Shown: positions 22,016-36,600, counted from the first letter of the stretch. The stretch is 64,000 bases of DNA from Ancylostoma caninum (GCA_037903475.1 JBAJFG010000111.1:2728001-2792000); one strand, 5' to 3'. Numbers and translations are program-made. The notes: a model not told the origin generated them from the letters alone.

Positions 22016-22978
22016 CCCGCGGAACTGAAGGAGTTCTGTAGTTAGGAAAGAAGTGGAATTTTGAGATGCACATTCCAGCGCTGGCAAATGTGACATCCGC
22101 TATAACGGTAAAGCAAATAATGCAGGAGACTGCTACTGCTAGGATGAGATTGAACCCAATCTAGGATAATGCTGCTAATCGGGATATCGTCTAGCCAAAA
22201 CAGAGTCAATGAAAGAAACATCGGCGGCGTTTAGCGCAAATCACTCGGGAACATTAATTGCATCGCCAGGCAACAAAAAACAGGGATGCATAACTGCTTT
22301 AGCGAAAAGGCCAACAGCATTGTCGGCTGTTGAGTGACATGCGCGAAGACATCTGGAGACGGCTGAATTACACACTCTGACTCCTACCACTGGGACGCAT
22401 ACGATACATGGAGGGAAGCACCTCGGGACGGCGTTTGCGGTTGGAAGGAGAAGTGGAAGAGCGAGGGCAGCTTACTATCGATCTAGCTCCCTCGCTCTCT
22501 CGCTCCCTCGCCCGAAATCCCGACACTGAATCCGATGCCTGAAGGCGGTTGAGTCTATTTAGATGCACGAGGACGATTAGCGGACACGGCAGTCAGAGCC
22601 GCTGCCGCCGCGACCAGCTCGGCGGCTTTCGGCGCGCTGCTCGTTACGGGGTGAGGTGCACACGAAAACAACCGGATTCAACACGCTTAACCTTCCTTAA
22701 GTGAATAACAGTCATTGGAATCACTTCGCTCGCACAAGTTTCCACTTATGACGCTACACGTATAGGGGCTTCTTGTAACCGACCTTCATTGGACCGCCAA
22801 ACATAGCCTAGCGTGGCATGATTTGTTCAGTCCTGTGACCAAATGAAGGGTTCTCCGCATGGTTCATTCAAATGCACTGAAGGCACTGTACCACCTCAGG
22901 ATCATTTTCTTTGAAAAGGATCTCCAGTAGCTGCTGATCACAACGGCATATGTACTTCCGTGCCCACTCTTACTCACA
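22016..22978. other. Upstream region of synaptogyrin, possible promoter
   Basis: The 5' flank of the minus-strand synaptogyrin gene. It includes a GC-rich and CTCGCT-repeat stretch at about 22430-22640, unlike the AT-rich surroundings. No exon is recognised. A promoter role is inferred from position only. Confidence 0.35.
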
Positions 22979-23345
22979 CTTACGCTTACCGTGATTTATC
23001 TTAGAAAATTATGCAAAACGTTGCCGGATGCCTTCCTGGACTACCCGAAGGAGATCACGGGGGACGTTCCAAGCAGTGAACCCCAAACACTGCGATACTT
23101 AACTCTGGATCTCCAACGGAGTGGAACCAGCGATAGGGACAGATTGCAATCTGCCGCTCAAACCACTGAGCCATCCGGGCTACTTTTTATGTTGGTGTTT
23201 GTTAGATAACTGCAGGAGCCGTGGGAAGCATACTATATGTATTTGCAAAATGGTAGCACAGGACAGGATTCGATCTCCTGACCGCCACGACGTCGATCAT
23301 TCGCTTAACCCACTGAGCTATGCGAGCACGCGATGCAGCACACAA
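22979..23345 (-). mobile_element. tRNA-derived SINE (copy 2)
   Basis: Carries, in reverse orientation, the two tRNA-like units of copy 1 (reverse of GGCTCAGTGG near 23160 and of GCATAGCTCAGTGGG-type box near 23310). It also has the shared flank GCAAAACGTTGCCGG. It begins with the CACTTACGCTTACCGTGATT tail repeat. Confidence 0.75.
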
Positions 23346-23735
23346 ATGTGTGCCCACTCTTAGTCACACTTACGCTTACCGTGATTTATCTTAGAAATTT
23401 ATGCAAAACGTTGCCGGATGCCTTCCTGGACTACCCGAAGGAGATCACGGGGGACGTTCCAAGCAGTGAACCCCAAAACACTGTGATACTTAACTCTGGA
23501 TCTCCAACGGAGTGGAACCAGCGATAGGGACAGATTGCAATCTGCCGCTCAAACCACTGAGCCATCCGGGCTACTTTTTATATTGGTGTTTGTTAGATAA
23601 CTGCAGGAGCCGTGGGAAGCATACTATATGTATTTGCAAAATGGCAGCACAGGACAGGATTCGATCCCCTGACCACCACGACGTCGATCATTCGCTTAAC
23701 CCACTGAGCTATGCGAGCGCGTGAAGCAGCACACA
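23346..23735 (-). mobile_element. tRNA-derived SINE (copy 3)
   Basis: Nearly identical to copy 2 over about 350 bp and in direct tandem with it, starting again at TGTGTGCCCACTCTTA. The few differences suggest a recent tandem duplication rather than two insertions. Confidence 0.75.
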
Positions 23736-24045
23736 AATGTGTGCCCACTCTTACTCACACTTACGCTTACCGTGATTTATCTTAGAAATTTATGCAAAGC
23801 GTTGCCGGATGCGTGCTGATGCTTCCCAGGAGTTTGGATCCCATTTGGTGCCGCTGCAGTTATATAAGAAATACAAGTTGAGAAAACAGTCCTGACTGTT
23901 CAGTGGTGAGACAGATGACATGCTGTCCAAACCGTTGGTTCGTGTCTGTTGGAGATCCAGAGTTAAGTACCGCATTGTTTGAGGTTTACTGTTTAGAACG
24001 TCCCCCGCGATCTCTCCGCTAATCCAGGAAGGCATCCTGTCACGC
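23736..24045 (+). mobile_element. Diverged or rearranged SINE (copy 4)
   Basis: It starts like copies 2 and 3 (GTGTGCCCACTCTTACTCAC ... GTTGCCGGATGC). It then switches to a diverged copy in the opposite orientation (GTTGGAGATCCAGAGTTAAGT, then AACGTCCCCCGCGATCTC, then TCCAGGAAGGCATCC). The join at about 23815 is a head-to-head junction. The tRNA-like boxes are strongly eroded. Confidence 0.6.
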
Positions 24046-24692
24046 AGATTTCTCAGGTATACATATAAAGGTACCTAGTGAAGTAAATTGTTGAGGTTTG
24101 TGGTAATCATGACGGCTGCACGTGATGGTCAGCATAAGGACAGGCTCCGCTGTTCTCAAAGGAATAGCTCCTAAGGAAGCAAATAGCTGACTTACTTAGG
24201 GAACTAAATAGCTGAGCTGTTAAAACCGGTGCTGAATTGAAACTCAACTAAAGAACTCTTTTGTCAAGGTGGGTTCTCCAGTTGCTCAATGTTTTTGTTT
24301 GTTGTTTCTGTCGGTGTGATGATGTATGCAAGCAAAGATGTTGACTATAGCGACTCAAGTTACCCGTCGACGTTTAAAAGTTCTCACATATTTAAGCTCT
24401 GAACTAGCAAGGCTAATAGTCACATCTTCTGCATTTTGTGGTCCCCTCACCTGCTCACATTACTGTTGGTATTGGTGTATTTTGTTGGATATACTTTTGC
24501 TTCTGCATGAAGACGATGATGCATGCGGCGAATAGTAAGTAGTTCTAATTGGTCTCCAGTGGTTTTTCGACGATGCGCTGTAATTTTCACTTGCTTAGCT
24601 GCTCGATGTGCTTACGCATTCCAATTATAAAAGCTTGGATCCGTAATTCATGACATTTCTCTTCTCCTTATTTTTGTTGGGGCCGTCATCTC

Positions 24693-27600
24693 TCAGTGCG
24701 AGCCTTCGCCCGTTGTTACTACCATATCACGCAGTAGAAGTGCAGAGGCCTCGCCAACACAATCGCCTGTAGAAGAAAAACTGTAATTCATATCAAACGG
24801 AATGCGTTATTACATTTGAGAAAGCAATACTATAGTTCCAGCAGCTCTTAAAACTCTTTCTTGGAACTGATGATTTTGACTTCATATCAGTTTTGTTTTG
24901 TGTTAAGAGAATTAAGATCAACTAAAGAAAATAAAATCATTGTGAAGTGTTCCGTGCTGTTCAGTACTGGTACGATCGAAATTATTCACATGAAACAAGT
25001 TCCTTTTTTAGTACATAGTTGTGTTTTAATAGTTTAATAGTCCGGAAGCAAATTGAGACATTTTGGCAATCTCATAGTCGCACCAAAAAAACAGTTCCAC
25101 ATCAAAGCACATCCATTTTAGGATCGTTGAGCAGTCTAGTGGGTTCAACGCTGAACCTACAACTCCTGGGAACTGACTGATCTCTGGCAAAATGCAAGTT
25201 TTGGAACTAACTGCTGTTTTCTAGTATATCTGCTTTCAGATGTTGCATTTCTTCAAAATCTGGGCTAAGAATGAAGTGTATTTCCAAAAGAGCAAAGAAA
25301 ACACTTGACGGAAAAGGCACCCAGATAGGTTTTTTGCATCATTCAACATTTTTGTATCATGCCAACTTACGGCGAATCCCCTCCCCGAATCCTCTACATT
25401 GATTTCGACCTTAGATATATAGTGAGGTTTTCCAAGAAACAAGGTTTCATGAGCTTTTCCTCCAAGTGGTCGTATTGAACTGCTGTGTGGAATCTAGTGA
25501 ACACCTAGTGGTTTTCCTGCATCTCAAAAATGTGGACGGCTAACGGTGCCATGCAGTAAACCAAGTTGTAATGCCAATCCACTGTAGTTTCTTCATGAAT
25601 TTAGAAGAACAGCAATTGAACAGTCACTTTTGAGATGCACCTAAGCATATGGAGGCTTAGTATAACCTCTTGGTCTTCAATAATCAGCGAAGAAAGAGAA
25701 TTTCTAATCTATGAAAATATGTATAAGTAAACATGTTGCATAACTGCACTTCTGAGAAAGCTTCAAGTCCGTTCTAAGTCGGTTTTGTCGTTGGAAAAAA
25801 AGATAGATTGCCATTAAATGAATGGAGACTCCTGCCCTCTCCCTCCGGCAATAGCTTCTCGATACCACACAGCAGAGCTTTTTTTTCCTTTTTCTTTCAA
25901 AGACCATGTGGTTTGTTACAGCCAACTGTTCCGAAAAGAAAAATCGCGTTATGCATTGCTGATTGGTGAGCTATAAGAACAAGTGCGCACTTCTTTTTGT
26001 GAATAATTGCTTTACGACGCAAGAAAGTGAGAATGGAATTGTAAGAATTAAGCTTAGGATTTTCTGTGCTTCTTTCAACCTATCTCTAGGTCACTTTTGT
26101 CCGCACTTGTTTCATGAGCGATTACCGCTTTTGTTGTGATACAAGTTGAATTGCACTGATGAAACCTAGAAAACAAGATAATAGATTATAGGTTTTTGTT
26201 CTACTGCTCATAAGTTCGACAGGGTCACTAGATTTCACTGTCTTCCCTAGTTCACATCCTCTGAAATCTTTCTGCAATCTCTTTTTACATCACGTACACA
26301 TCGCCCGCGATCTTTCTATGTTCTGAACTTAGTGGAACTGCTTAACAATTTCCAAAATGTAAACTGTCTTCATAGAGAGCAAAATAGTGGGCGGGTCAAA
26401 AGAACTAACGAACTTTCTAGAATATTTGGTAACAGCTGCAAAAATAAGGGGTGACCCGAGGTACGAATAGCGGCGGAATGTTGTTCTGCATCATGTAGTC
26501 CTTTGTATTTAGAGAAATTTTAAAGGAGTTGCACAGAAGCCCGCTAATCCTGCTAATCCCGAAAATTTTCACATTCTACCGACGCGACTATATTTATAGT
26601 GAATAACGGCAGTTTGTTAAGCTGTTACTTCTGTTGACTAGCAGGAAACATGAAAGCTCAGGCTTTGAGCGACTTTTATCCTATCATAGTCATATGTCTT
26701 TTTTATTTTCTTTTTTAACTCTGTTCTGTTTTTGTTTAACTGCACGCATTTCTGTCAGCGAATTCTTTGAAACAAAACTCGTCCGTGAAGTGATGCAAAT
26801 CTATGAAAATGGGCATTCTTAAGTAGTTGCCGCAGAACAACAACAACACCAGTGGTAACGTTATAGGACAAATAAAACCTACAGCCTCAATGCACCTTAA
26901 CAACTTTTATTGACGGTAATTACAGTGCATCCACGTATAAACACTTGAATGGCGTGCGACATTGTGGATGTTGTGCTTCATGGCGTGTTTTCAAGTTAAA
27001 TATTGCGCTCAGGTTACACAAATAAACAACCTAAACGCAAAATTTACCAGTCTAGCGTCTAATTCGAGCAAATGTGTTGGAATCGAGCCAGAATCTACAC
27101 ATGTGTACCTACAAATTCCATGTTTCGTGCGATAGTAACAGTGTTTAGTTAAGAGTGATTGCTTTTTAATGTGTCTATTCTCTCTCAGTTTTCAATCTTT
27201 CCTAACTTGAAGTAGAAAACATGCCCTACTAAAGCTCACACCTGATACTTTGCAAGGATTATGGGACACTTACCACCCACGGCGCGTCAGGCCCCGGTAC
27301 AACACTAGAAGAAAAGTGCTGTTCCCAGTCTTTCCTCAATAAGGATAGCTTAGTTTAGATCTAAAGTGATCAATAAGACGCTGTAGTGACCTAGGGTATC
27401 TTTGGAACCACGAACGGCTGTTTTGGAGTAGGCCTAAAAAGGTAAGACGGCCTGACGCTGCGCGTGCGGGTGGTAAGTGTCCGTAGATGCTTTGCAAGGC
27501 ACTATACTAGTTAACAGATGCTTCCTTGCGTTACCGCAACCAGGTAAACACGCCTCACAATTTTCTTCCCTCAAACGAATTTATGTGTTCTGCGAAGCTT

Positions 27601-30600
27601 TTCAATATTTGCTAGATTATATGTTTTTCTCGCTGCTGTTCTAGATGATTTGTTGTTCTATGTTTTCCTTGGGCAGCATAAATTCTGCCTTAACCACCAA
27701 TTAACCAGCTGGGTACATGACTATTACATTCGATACTCTTCTTAACCGCTCGAGTTGCCTGAGCACTACTTATAGCCACCTAAATGCTGAAATCCAATTC
27801 GGATTTCACATAATCCATTCATAAACTTCTATCCCCGAAATGGGAAAAATTCCCTGCACGAGAGTGGAAGCACGAGTTATGCAAGCACTTCCTACAACAA
27901 GTAGGACAGAGTCAGTGCATACCATCAGCAAATCTTCCTCTCATTTAATTCTCCAGGAAGATAAAGGAGGTAAAAGTGCTAAAGCACCAACGTACTCCGC
28001 CAAGAACCACCGTAGCCTACCATCTCTAGAAATTATACAGCTGCGTGAATCCGTTCTTAGCCAATCCTGATGCTTCCTGCGAACCAATGTCACTTTTCAA
28101 CTTTTGGGCACGACTCGGTTGAATTAGAATTCTTACGGTGTGGACGCCTATCTGTCCGCAGACGTACCTGAATAAACGCTTTTCTTCGTGATGTAATTTG
28201 TGCTGCAGAGAGCAGCAGACCCCTCTTCATTGAAGCCATGCTTCCTGCTACCTTATGCCTACAAGTGCAGCTCTGCTCGGCGATGAAAAGCGAGGAAATA
28301 AGATGATTACTAGGTAATTAATTGCGTGGAATCTAGAACGTGCAGGGCACCATAAAAAAATGCTAACCGTACCTTTCTTCCACTTCCTGGTGCAATCACA
28401 TACAAGGAAGTGCAGGTGATTATTTCAGCCGAACTTTTGAAAAAATTATCATAAGTAGCATTAGCATTTTTGATAACACTGCAAGAAATGGAAATAACAC
28501 TGCATCTGAATTGGCAGAAATAGAGCGCCCGACAGCGCTTATTTCTGCCCAAATCAGATGCTAATTTGCGGCATTTTTAGTGAGACTTTTAGATTTTAGT
28601 GAGATTCTTAATTTGACTTACTACATTTCTTACTCATTTCTCTGCACGGAAATGGAAGCACGACCCGTGCACGCACTTCCTGCAAGACGTAGGACAGAGT
28701 CAGTGCATGCCATCAGCAAATCTTCCTCTCATTTGATTTACCGGGAACATTAGGGAGATAAGTGCGGCCGAACACCTACGCCATCAAGAATAAACGTGGC
28801 GAATCATCTCTATGCATTGCACTGTGCGCGCATCCATTCTAAGCTAATTCTGATGTCCAATTGGGCAAAAAATTCGCGGAACAGTATAGCGAGAAGTTTT
28901 TTTTAAACTAGTTTGCTTGTTTGCATCGATATTTATTCCGATTTAAGACATTGCGATTAGTTTGTTTTGCATTTTCACATAGCACCATCTATTACGGAAC
29001 GGATGATAATGGAGTGCAAGTAACTTCAGTTGTTAAAGCTTCAGGACAAAAGCTTATTTTGTCGAGATCTAGACCAACTCTAAATATAAGCCATAAGCAG
29101 TAGTACCACAGAAATACTTACCAAACCTCTTCATGAGCCTAATTTGGAAGAATTCTGCAGCTGCAAAATTCTATAGGATGATTGTTTGATTGATCACTAG
29201 GCAGTGCTAAAGTGATAGGAACAAATGATTGCCGTCGCAGCCACGAATATGTGGTTGATAATTGATGGATGTAGGTGTACAGCACTTTCCAAATGAAACA
29301 CCAATCATTCTTATCTGTTGTTAGTTACTTCCTATTCACTGAGCAGGACTTCATGGTTTTTTACCAACGTATAAATTTTTGGGAGGCTGCCAAACCGAAG
29401 CTCTGCTTGGGATTGGAATTCTTGGCTGAGAATTTCTTGCTAATGCGTCCATCCTGTCTCTGTGAAAAAAAAAAACAGTTTCCATCGTAAAGTTTATGGA
29501 GTTAAATGCATAGTAGTGTCTGGATGAAGGGAATTATCTCTGTGTGCTTAGAACACTTTCTCAGGAATTTTTAGCTATCAGTGTTGCTTATTCAACTCAT
29601 CCTACATACTTTTGTTCAACTTGCCTTGAATCACTTAAGTATGATGTATAGGGACTTATTTCCTTTCTTACACTCTTTATAGTTTTCGGAGAGTGGCATA
29701 TTGATTAATTAGTGTCTGTAATTATTATTACTAATGCTTATTTAGCTTTACGTTGAATGATTTGTTCTTATCCTTTTATCCTTCAAGAGATCATCCCAAG
29801 CTCCGGGGATTTCGTCACTTGGCTAAACAACCGTATTAAAGGATCTTCTTGTGCAGGACAAATATTCATGACGCACACCTCACCCATTATGCCAGTATTG
29901 AGGCCGGGTTTCATAAGGACAATCTGCTCAAACAGACTCCCTAGGATTGTGGCAGAGAAGAAAACCTACAAATAACGTAATCAAAATCTCCTCCTGAAAT
30001 CGTCTCATATCTTATCTAGCTAGAATTACCCAAATATTATGCGGAATCCGAAAATTTAAAGTACTTCGAACGGAATCTTTTCACTTTCAAAGTCAAAGTT
30101 GTCTAAATTCAGCTGTGAGATGTGGCTTGTTTTTTTTCCTCCAGGAAAATCCCGCCAAAGGTGAGAAATAGAGCTTCGTGGAACAACATTCGTTCGGAAA
30201 GAAAATTGTTAATTGGATGTTGTGTTGCAAGAGCACTGCACCTACTGCGAGTATCTGTTGCGAAGGAGCGCTTCCCTTCCAGATACAAAAATGAATTGAG
30301 TGCCGAAGGACAAAGTGCCGGGAGTTAATCTTCTAGAATCCCTTCGAAATGCATTCGGCTTTAATTTTAGGGAGCGTTGAGCCTACAGACATTTTGAATG
30401 TGTGTGTGTGGACGCATGTGGATTCAAATGTAAATTTATGCAAATCTATATGGGTGTGGTGGGTATAATCGAGCTTTTTGAATTTATTTAAAGCTTACAT
30501 AATGACCAGGAAGCAGGAAGAGGTTAGGGGGAGGAGGGGACTGGATGGGCAGGCACTATCTATCATACTAGACGACCAATGTTCAGATTTGCTCGCACTG

Positions 30601-33600
30601 AGCAGAAGAAAAATTTTAGACGGTGCCTTCTGCAGTAGCACCGTTCTTGCAATTCTTTTGGTCAGGCAGCTTCAAATTTCTTAAACGCTTGGTTACCTTC
30701 ATTCCTGGCTAATGAGCGCTCATTTGTGAATGGAGATTCACAAAGAGTTCAAAAAAAAAAAACTGATTTACCGTGTTTTTCATGTGAAATATGTTGGCAT
30801 CTGAGCGACTAAAGATTAACCAGGTATGAACATAGGTATTTATATACATGCGTGTTACCAGTTCAGAACTGAGTGAACTTACGCTATCTAATAAGGGTTT
30901 AGTGATTGAGGTCCCGATTGTTATTGTCCTTTCCGCTGCGCTTGTGGGGAGCACTGTTCGAACCACATAGATCACTCCGCCATAGCTATCCTAAAAGTTG
31001 AAATGAATAGGATGGATTGACTAACCCTTCCTGCTTCCTTTCCAGATGCGCACTTGTTTGGATCGCACGTATTTTTGAACGTTTCAGAGAAATGAGGATT
31101 TATTTTTGTATCTTTCCCAGGAATTAGGAATGCAACAGTATTACGCACGTGAATGACCTTTTCACATTGGAAACCTGCGCTAAATTTCAGACTTCCTTAA
31201 TTTAATTATGTCTCTCTATCAGTCAATCCTAATGTACTGAGCCGTTTCGTTAGATTTCCTTTCTCATTCAGTTTAATGCATATTTGCTATGACTAGGCTT
31301 GGATGGCAGGCTTTTAGGTGGATAATAAGTTATTAGATTTCCCTCTTCCATTAAATACTTTGCTACTTTCGTAGTCAATCAGACCGGAAACTTCGCAGGA
31401 TATTTTGGATAAGTCGCTATCTTTTCTGTGCTTACATTTTTGACTACTCCGTGACTTTTTTCCTTCATTTTTAAAGGTTTTTTGTGTGATACACCCTTTC
31501 CTTCTTTCCCTATTTATATCGGCATATTCCTCTGGTTAATTGTTCCATCAAGAATACGCTCCAGATTTCTGGTAACAGTGGTTGGTTTGCCAATTTCGCT
31601 CATCTTAGTCGAGCACCTCTCTAGTCAGCACTTTTTTCAGTGAAAGTTGAGGGAATACCATTTACGTAAATAACTACTTTGAATAAGGAGACGTTAAGAA
31701 GTATACATATCATTGAATCTTGATTGCACCGCTCAGCCTCTTTCATAAACACCCCATTTATGTTGACGTAGTTCCACTGAAATACGCAACTTTGCCCGAG
31801 TTAAGAAGCCTTCACAAGTTCGAAAACATACGCGATCAGGAATCTAAGCGCTCTCAAAAAACCCATGTATGATTTATTGTTCTACTGGGTAACAGTTGCC
31901 ATCTACTCGTCTCACTCATCCATCTCTTTACCTATTTATCGTCATCCATCAATTCTCCTTGGACTCTTGTAACTTCCCCGTTTTTGGTGGATGCCGAATG
32001 AAGGATACATTGTAGTTATGAGAAATATTATATGGTTATGAGTGCTATGAGCTTGAACTCCATTATTCAAAAAATTAATAAACATTCCGTGAAATCCTAT
32101 GAGCTGTTCGTTCGGCAAGTGCCGGAAGATCTTAGGTTATTAGCACTTGCTGACATCTGGCCCTCATTAGCCTGGTAAAAATGAGGCACTACGCATGCAG
32201 GATGGTAGCTTTACTCATAAACGCTTGCTCCTTCAGTACAACTCCGCTCTCTTCATCCACTAGACGATCCATAGGATAAGACATCTTCATCCCTTACTTT
32301 GTAAGTAAGTCTCTTGATCGTAGTAGCAAACAAAATAAAATGAGACGTTAACAAATCAACAGAGAAGACAATACTTACATAGGTGTTATCCTGCAAAAAC
32401 AAATCGACAATGAATTTTTTTTCTGTGTGCAATCGTATAAGTTAAATACTGTATTACGATATCTTGTTGCAATACAGCACCATGCAAAAGCTAATTTTCT
32501 GCAAAGTGTGGCCTTCTCCAGAGTACATCTGCACTATTGAAGCATCAATTTTTTTCTCGTTTTCGAATTCATTTTCCGTGTGCGCCGTTTTGTTCTTATG
32601 CATTTCGTGCATTTTCGTAAATTCTAGAAGGAAAACTTGGATAAATGTCATAAATTGAATTTGTTTCAGCGTTTTGTTAAGAGTACATGACAGCAAATAA
32701 CACTTTACTTTTTGCCTTTCTGCGTGGGTGATTTGTTCACCATTCGAGGTTTTTGAGTTGAGGTGCCTACACAATTCAGGTTTTCTCTCATTTTGTGCAA
32801 GAGAATCTAAAGAAGATTGTTGCAAAATCTGATTTTTCCCTGAAATGCACAGCACAACTGCATGTCCTTCGGAATTAGCTGTGGCCATGGATTTGAAGAA
32901 GTAAAGCAAAAAGAGCCCTTGAACGTAGAGGCTATGACTTCAACAGTTACTTCAGAGAATAGATTCATAAACGTTCATACAGGTTCATATTGGAGGATTG
33001 TACATTATCAGATAATAAGAGAATTCAGGATCATGTAATCCTAGTGCTCCTAGAGCGTTTTATATTTGAGAGTAGAGTTTCAAAATTCCTGCATCCCTAT
33101 TTTCGACAACTATCGAGCCTAGAAAGTATGAGAGCATGCCAAGCATATCAGAAGCTGAAGAAGAAGTTGTCGTGAAGCAGCGCGATGCAGCTATGACTGT
33201 TTAAAAAAGTAATCAAATATAGCCCAAACATGGGTAATGAAATGCTCCTTCTCGTGCGCACGTTTCTAGAAAAAGGTAGACGACATACCATTTCTTGAGT
33301 GAGTGCCATCTCTAATGCTAAGTGAAATGAAGATACTGTAATTACTGTTGTTGCACTACTGTATGGGCGAAAATAGGCTTAATGACAGTGGGATCCCTTT
33401 CTGAGCCTTAAATATCTGTTAGCTATAAATATAATAAATAATATGAACAGTTGAGATGATGAGAATGTTTTGCTCCACCACATTTTTTTATCCAATACAT
33501 CGAAGAGGTCACTTTTCCGGTGACCCTGTCTGGCAACCTTTCCTTCCCATTCTGTTTGGAGAGAATCTGAACACTTATTGGGACATCTGCTACGAGGAAG

Positions 33601-36600
33601 CACTACGTACTAGCTGTCAGCAACCAATAATATCATTGTCTGCACCCCCCTGTGGCAGATGTCTAAATATGCATCTCGAATTTTACAACAAAAAAACATC
33701 TGGACCGAAAATTTAAACGAATGTTTCCCTCAAGGCAGCATTTGAAATTAGTTAACTTCGTTCAGTTTAGTTGAGAGAGTTTCTCGATTACTGGTTGAGT
33801 TTTTGAGCTGATTGAGTCAAATGAGCGTTCCGAGGAACTTTATGTAATAGGACACGACTATTTGAATTGTAGTAGATTGCAAAAGTTATACCTCCACTTC
33901 GTTATACTCTATGCAGTGGATACTTGCATACTAGAGGGCACCGTCCCATCTCAGAATCGTCTCTGAGATTTTCGCGTGGAAAGAATGCGCAGTAGCTGCC
34001 TATTGCAATCGTTATGTGATTCTGTAAAATACTGCTGAAAAAATCCGTTTTTAAGCCCAAACTATTCAGGAGCCTGGAGGCGGAGGAGCTATGCGAAATT
34101 GCGGGAGTCTTACTTCATGTATTCCTTTGCTCATCACGCATAAAGCGCAGTTCCTGTTCTGATAAGGAGTGGATGAGGGAATTTTACAAGAACTACGAAT
34201 TTCCCCAGAAGGTGTGCTACCGGGAGCGAATTATTCATGCAGTGCCTTGGTCTCACCCCTCGGCTCCGTCCACAGGCTCTTCAAAAATTGGGGCTCCAGA
34301 GCGAATTTTCCGGCAGTTTTACATGGAATCACATATACCATTGTGATCAGCAGCTCCTGTAGATTCTTTCTACATAAAAATCTCAAGAACCATTCTGAAG
34401 TGGGACGGTGCCTTTGAGGCGACATTTCTGATAAATTTGATAAGAATCATGTATCCCAGAATAACTCAGTGCCGGAAAGATAAGAAATGGCCAAGTGCGA
34501 TGTGGGCGGTACATGAGCCCAACTCTCATGGTTTTGAATCCCGTAAAGTAAATAAAGTGATTTGTCTAGTAAAATTTAAGTACCTCGCGGTCTAGGTCAG
34601 CTCGATGTCAGGTCATGGTTTCAATGTGAACCTACGAGGTGGCCAAGTTACTACCCACCTCAGGTTATCAAGAGACCTGGAAATCTCTGTATACACCATT
34701 TTGATCTCATCTCCCCCAAATGTCCCCCCCCCCCCTTATATAAACAAGAATCTTAGAACTCTCTCAGAAGCTCCCACTAATGATGACACAAAATAGTCGT
34801 GAGAAGTCACTAACAATGTGCGGCTTTTTATGGTGAGTGTTCAATTCTCCTTCTGCCCCAATGTGACGTGAAATCTTGGATCCTTTAATGAAGCAAAACT
34901 GTACGAATACCTCGTGTAAAAACCAGCTCCCAGTGGATATTTCTGCAGACGTGTGCACTAATTACGACAACGTCATAAATAGCTAATGTCCTCACAATAG
35001 CCTTCCATGAATTCGAAATGAGATGCGATATTTTCATAACTCAACATAAGTACGTTTACGTCATCGTGAATGTGTCAATAAACGCTATATTAATGAAAAA
35101 GCTTCCCAACTAAGCCTGTGAAGCGTCCTTACTCATCGTTAAGCCATGTGGACTTGTATCTCGTTACTCATGTCCTATCTTCAGGACTCAGCTGGATTTA
35201 GAATAGACTTAGAGGGCAGACGGCCGTCTGGCGCTGAAGCAAAGCTCTAACAAAAGCAATAGCGGCACCTTAAGATAAACATTTCACGAAAAAAAAACGT
35301 GAAGCTGTTGTCAACCAATAGTCTACTACCATTGAAATGTTTATTTTCGAGCATTTTCTCTCATTTTTCAGAGTTCCTTGTTTTCGAAAAACCCTCCTAT
35401 GCCTTTCCATCACATGTTAAACCATCTTTAAGTCTTGGCATTTTCGAATATTAGCCAGCGGAAATTGCTCCTATGACCTTCTATAACTTGTGCTTAAGTT
35501 CTTCTTCACGACAGCCTTTTGAAGCCCTCTCTTACTAAATCCATCCAGCCGATCCCATGAAGGTGATCACCTATAGCGGCATAAATGGGAGACGATTTAA
35601 TGGCATATCAATAGGATTAAGCTATGGTCGATAAGAAGGATATTCCAAGTCCAAACCCCGCAAATCTGACTGCTCTTAGTACCTCATGCACAGCCTCCCC
35701 CCCCCCCTCCCCAGCCCCCGCTTGTTTTTCAAATTGCTACCGTCTCACCGACGAATTCCCGGCGAGAGCGTGGAGTTTGTGCTCTTCATGCTTGTTTTCG
35801 TGGCATGCACTTCTCAGCACTGACTTCATGTAATTCTTGAGAGGATTTGAATGTCATATAAGTAGAGATTCGAATGAAAGCTGATGATACTTCATAAACG
35901 ACCTTCGGTTGATTAGGCTTGCGATGGGAATAACAGCTTTCACAAAAGCAATCTGGTCTATCATCTATAAACCTGTCCTTTTTCAAATAGCAGTCAAAGA
36001 GATAAACTACGTAATTTCTGTGAGAGAGGTTCTCTCGGGATTTGCTTTCGAAATTCACGATGTTTATAGTAGGTTATTAGGTTTTTAACATACTGGTGTG
36101 GTTTTCCAATTCCACCCCAAAAGTTTCTCATTCCCTTGGGAGTAAAAAGATCGTCGCCATTGATTTCCGTGCTTGAGGTTTCGACATGATTTGAGCTCTT
36201 CATACGTGTGGTTATTTACAAAAATGCTTAATTTGAAGGAAGTTAAAGAGGGCGTATGAAAAACTGACCGTATTCGCAAGTAATTGGCAGTTTTTTGCAC
36301 CCAACTACAGTTTTTTGCACTCAACTAAACTGTTGCACTCTTACATTTGGTTAAATATTAGGAGAAACCGAAATTTTAGAGTATGGTTGTAGCATTACAA
36401 TAGTAAATTGTTGTGATCTAAGACGAGAAATTTAGCAAAGAAACAACGCGGCGGTTGGAAGAAATCTCTTTTCTTCTATTGAAAATGGGTGTTAGTTTTT
36501 ACTGAACACGGTTTCGTTAACGATTTTTCTTCTGAAATGAGGTTTGTTTTTTTTTCAGCGGTAACGATTCCATTAAATATTTTCCCCTCGGAATGAGGTT

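Noticed and set aside
22979..23735. Open frames of 60-80 codons recurring at 22991, 23121, 23333, 23512, 58396 and 58559, which looked like a protein family
   Set aside because: They are translations of the same SINE copies in several frames; the repetition is of DNA, not of a protein.
24651..24773. Plus-strand frame with MTFLFSLFLLGPSSLSA, preceded by a TATAAAAG, looking like a small secreted peptide
   Set aside because: The reverse strand over the same bases forms a well-bounded terminal exon (acceptor TTCTACAG, frame DCVGEASALLLRDM to TGA) consistent with other exons, so the plus frame is more likely a shadow.
28373..36094. Assignment of the large candidate gene to calcium-channel alpha-2-delta or another cache-domain family
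   Set aside because: The resemblance is limited to a few residues around a tryptophan and is not diagnostic; left unassigned.
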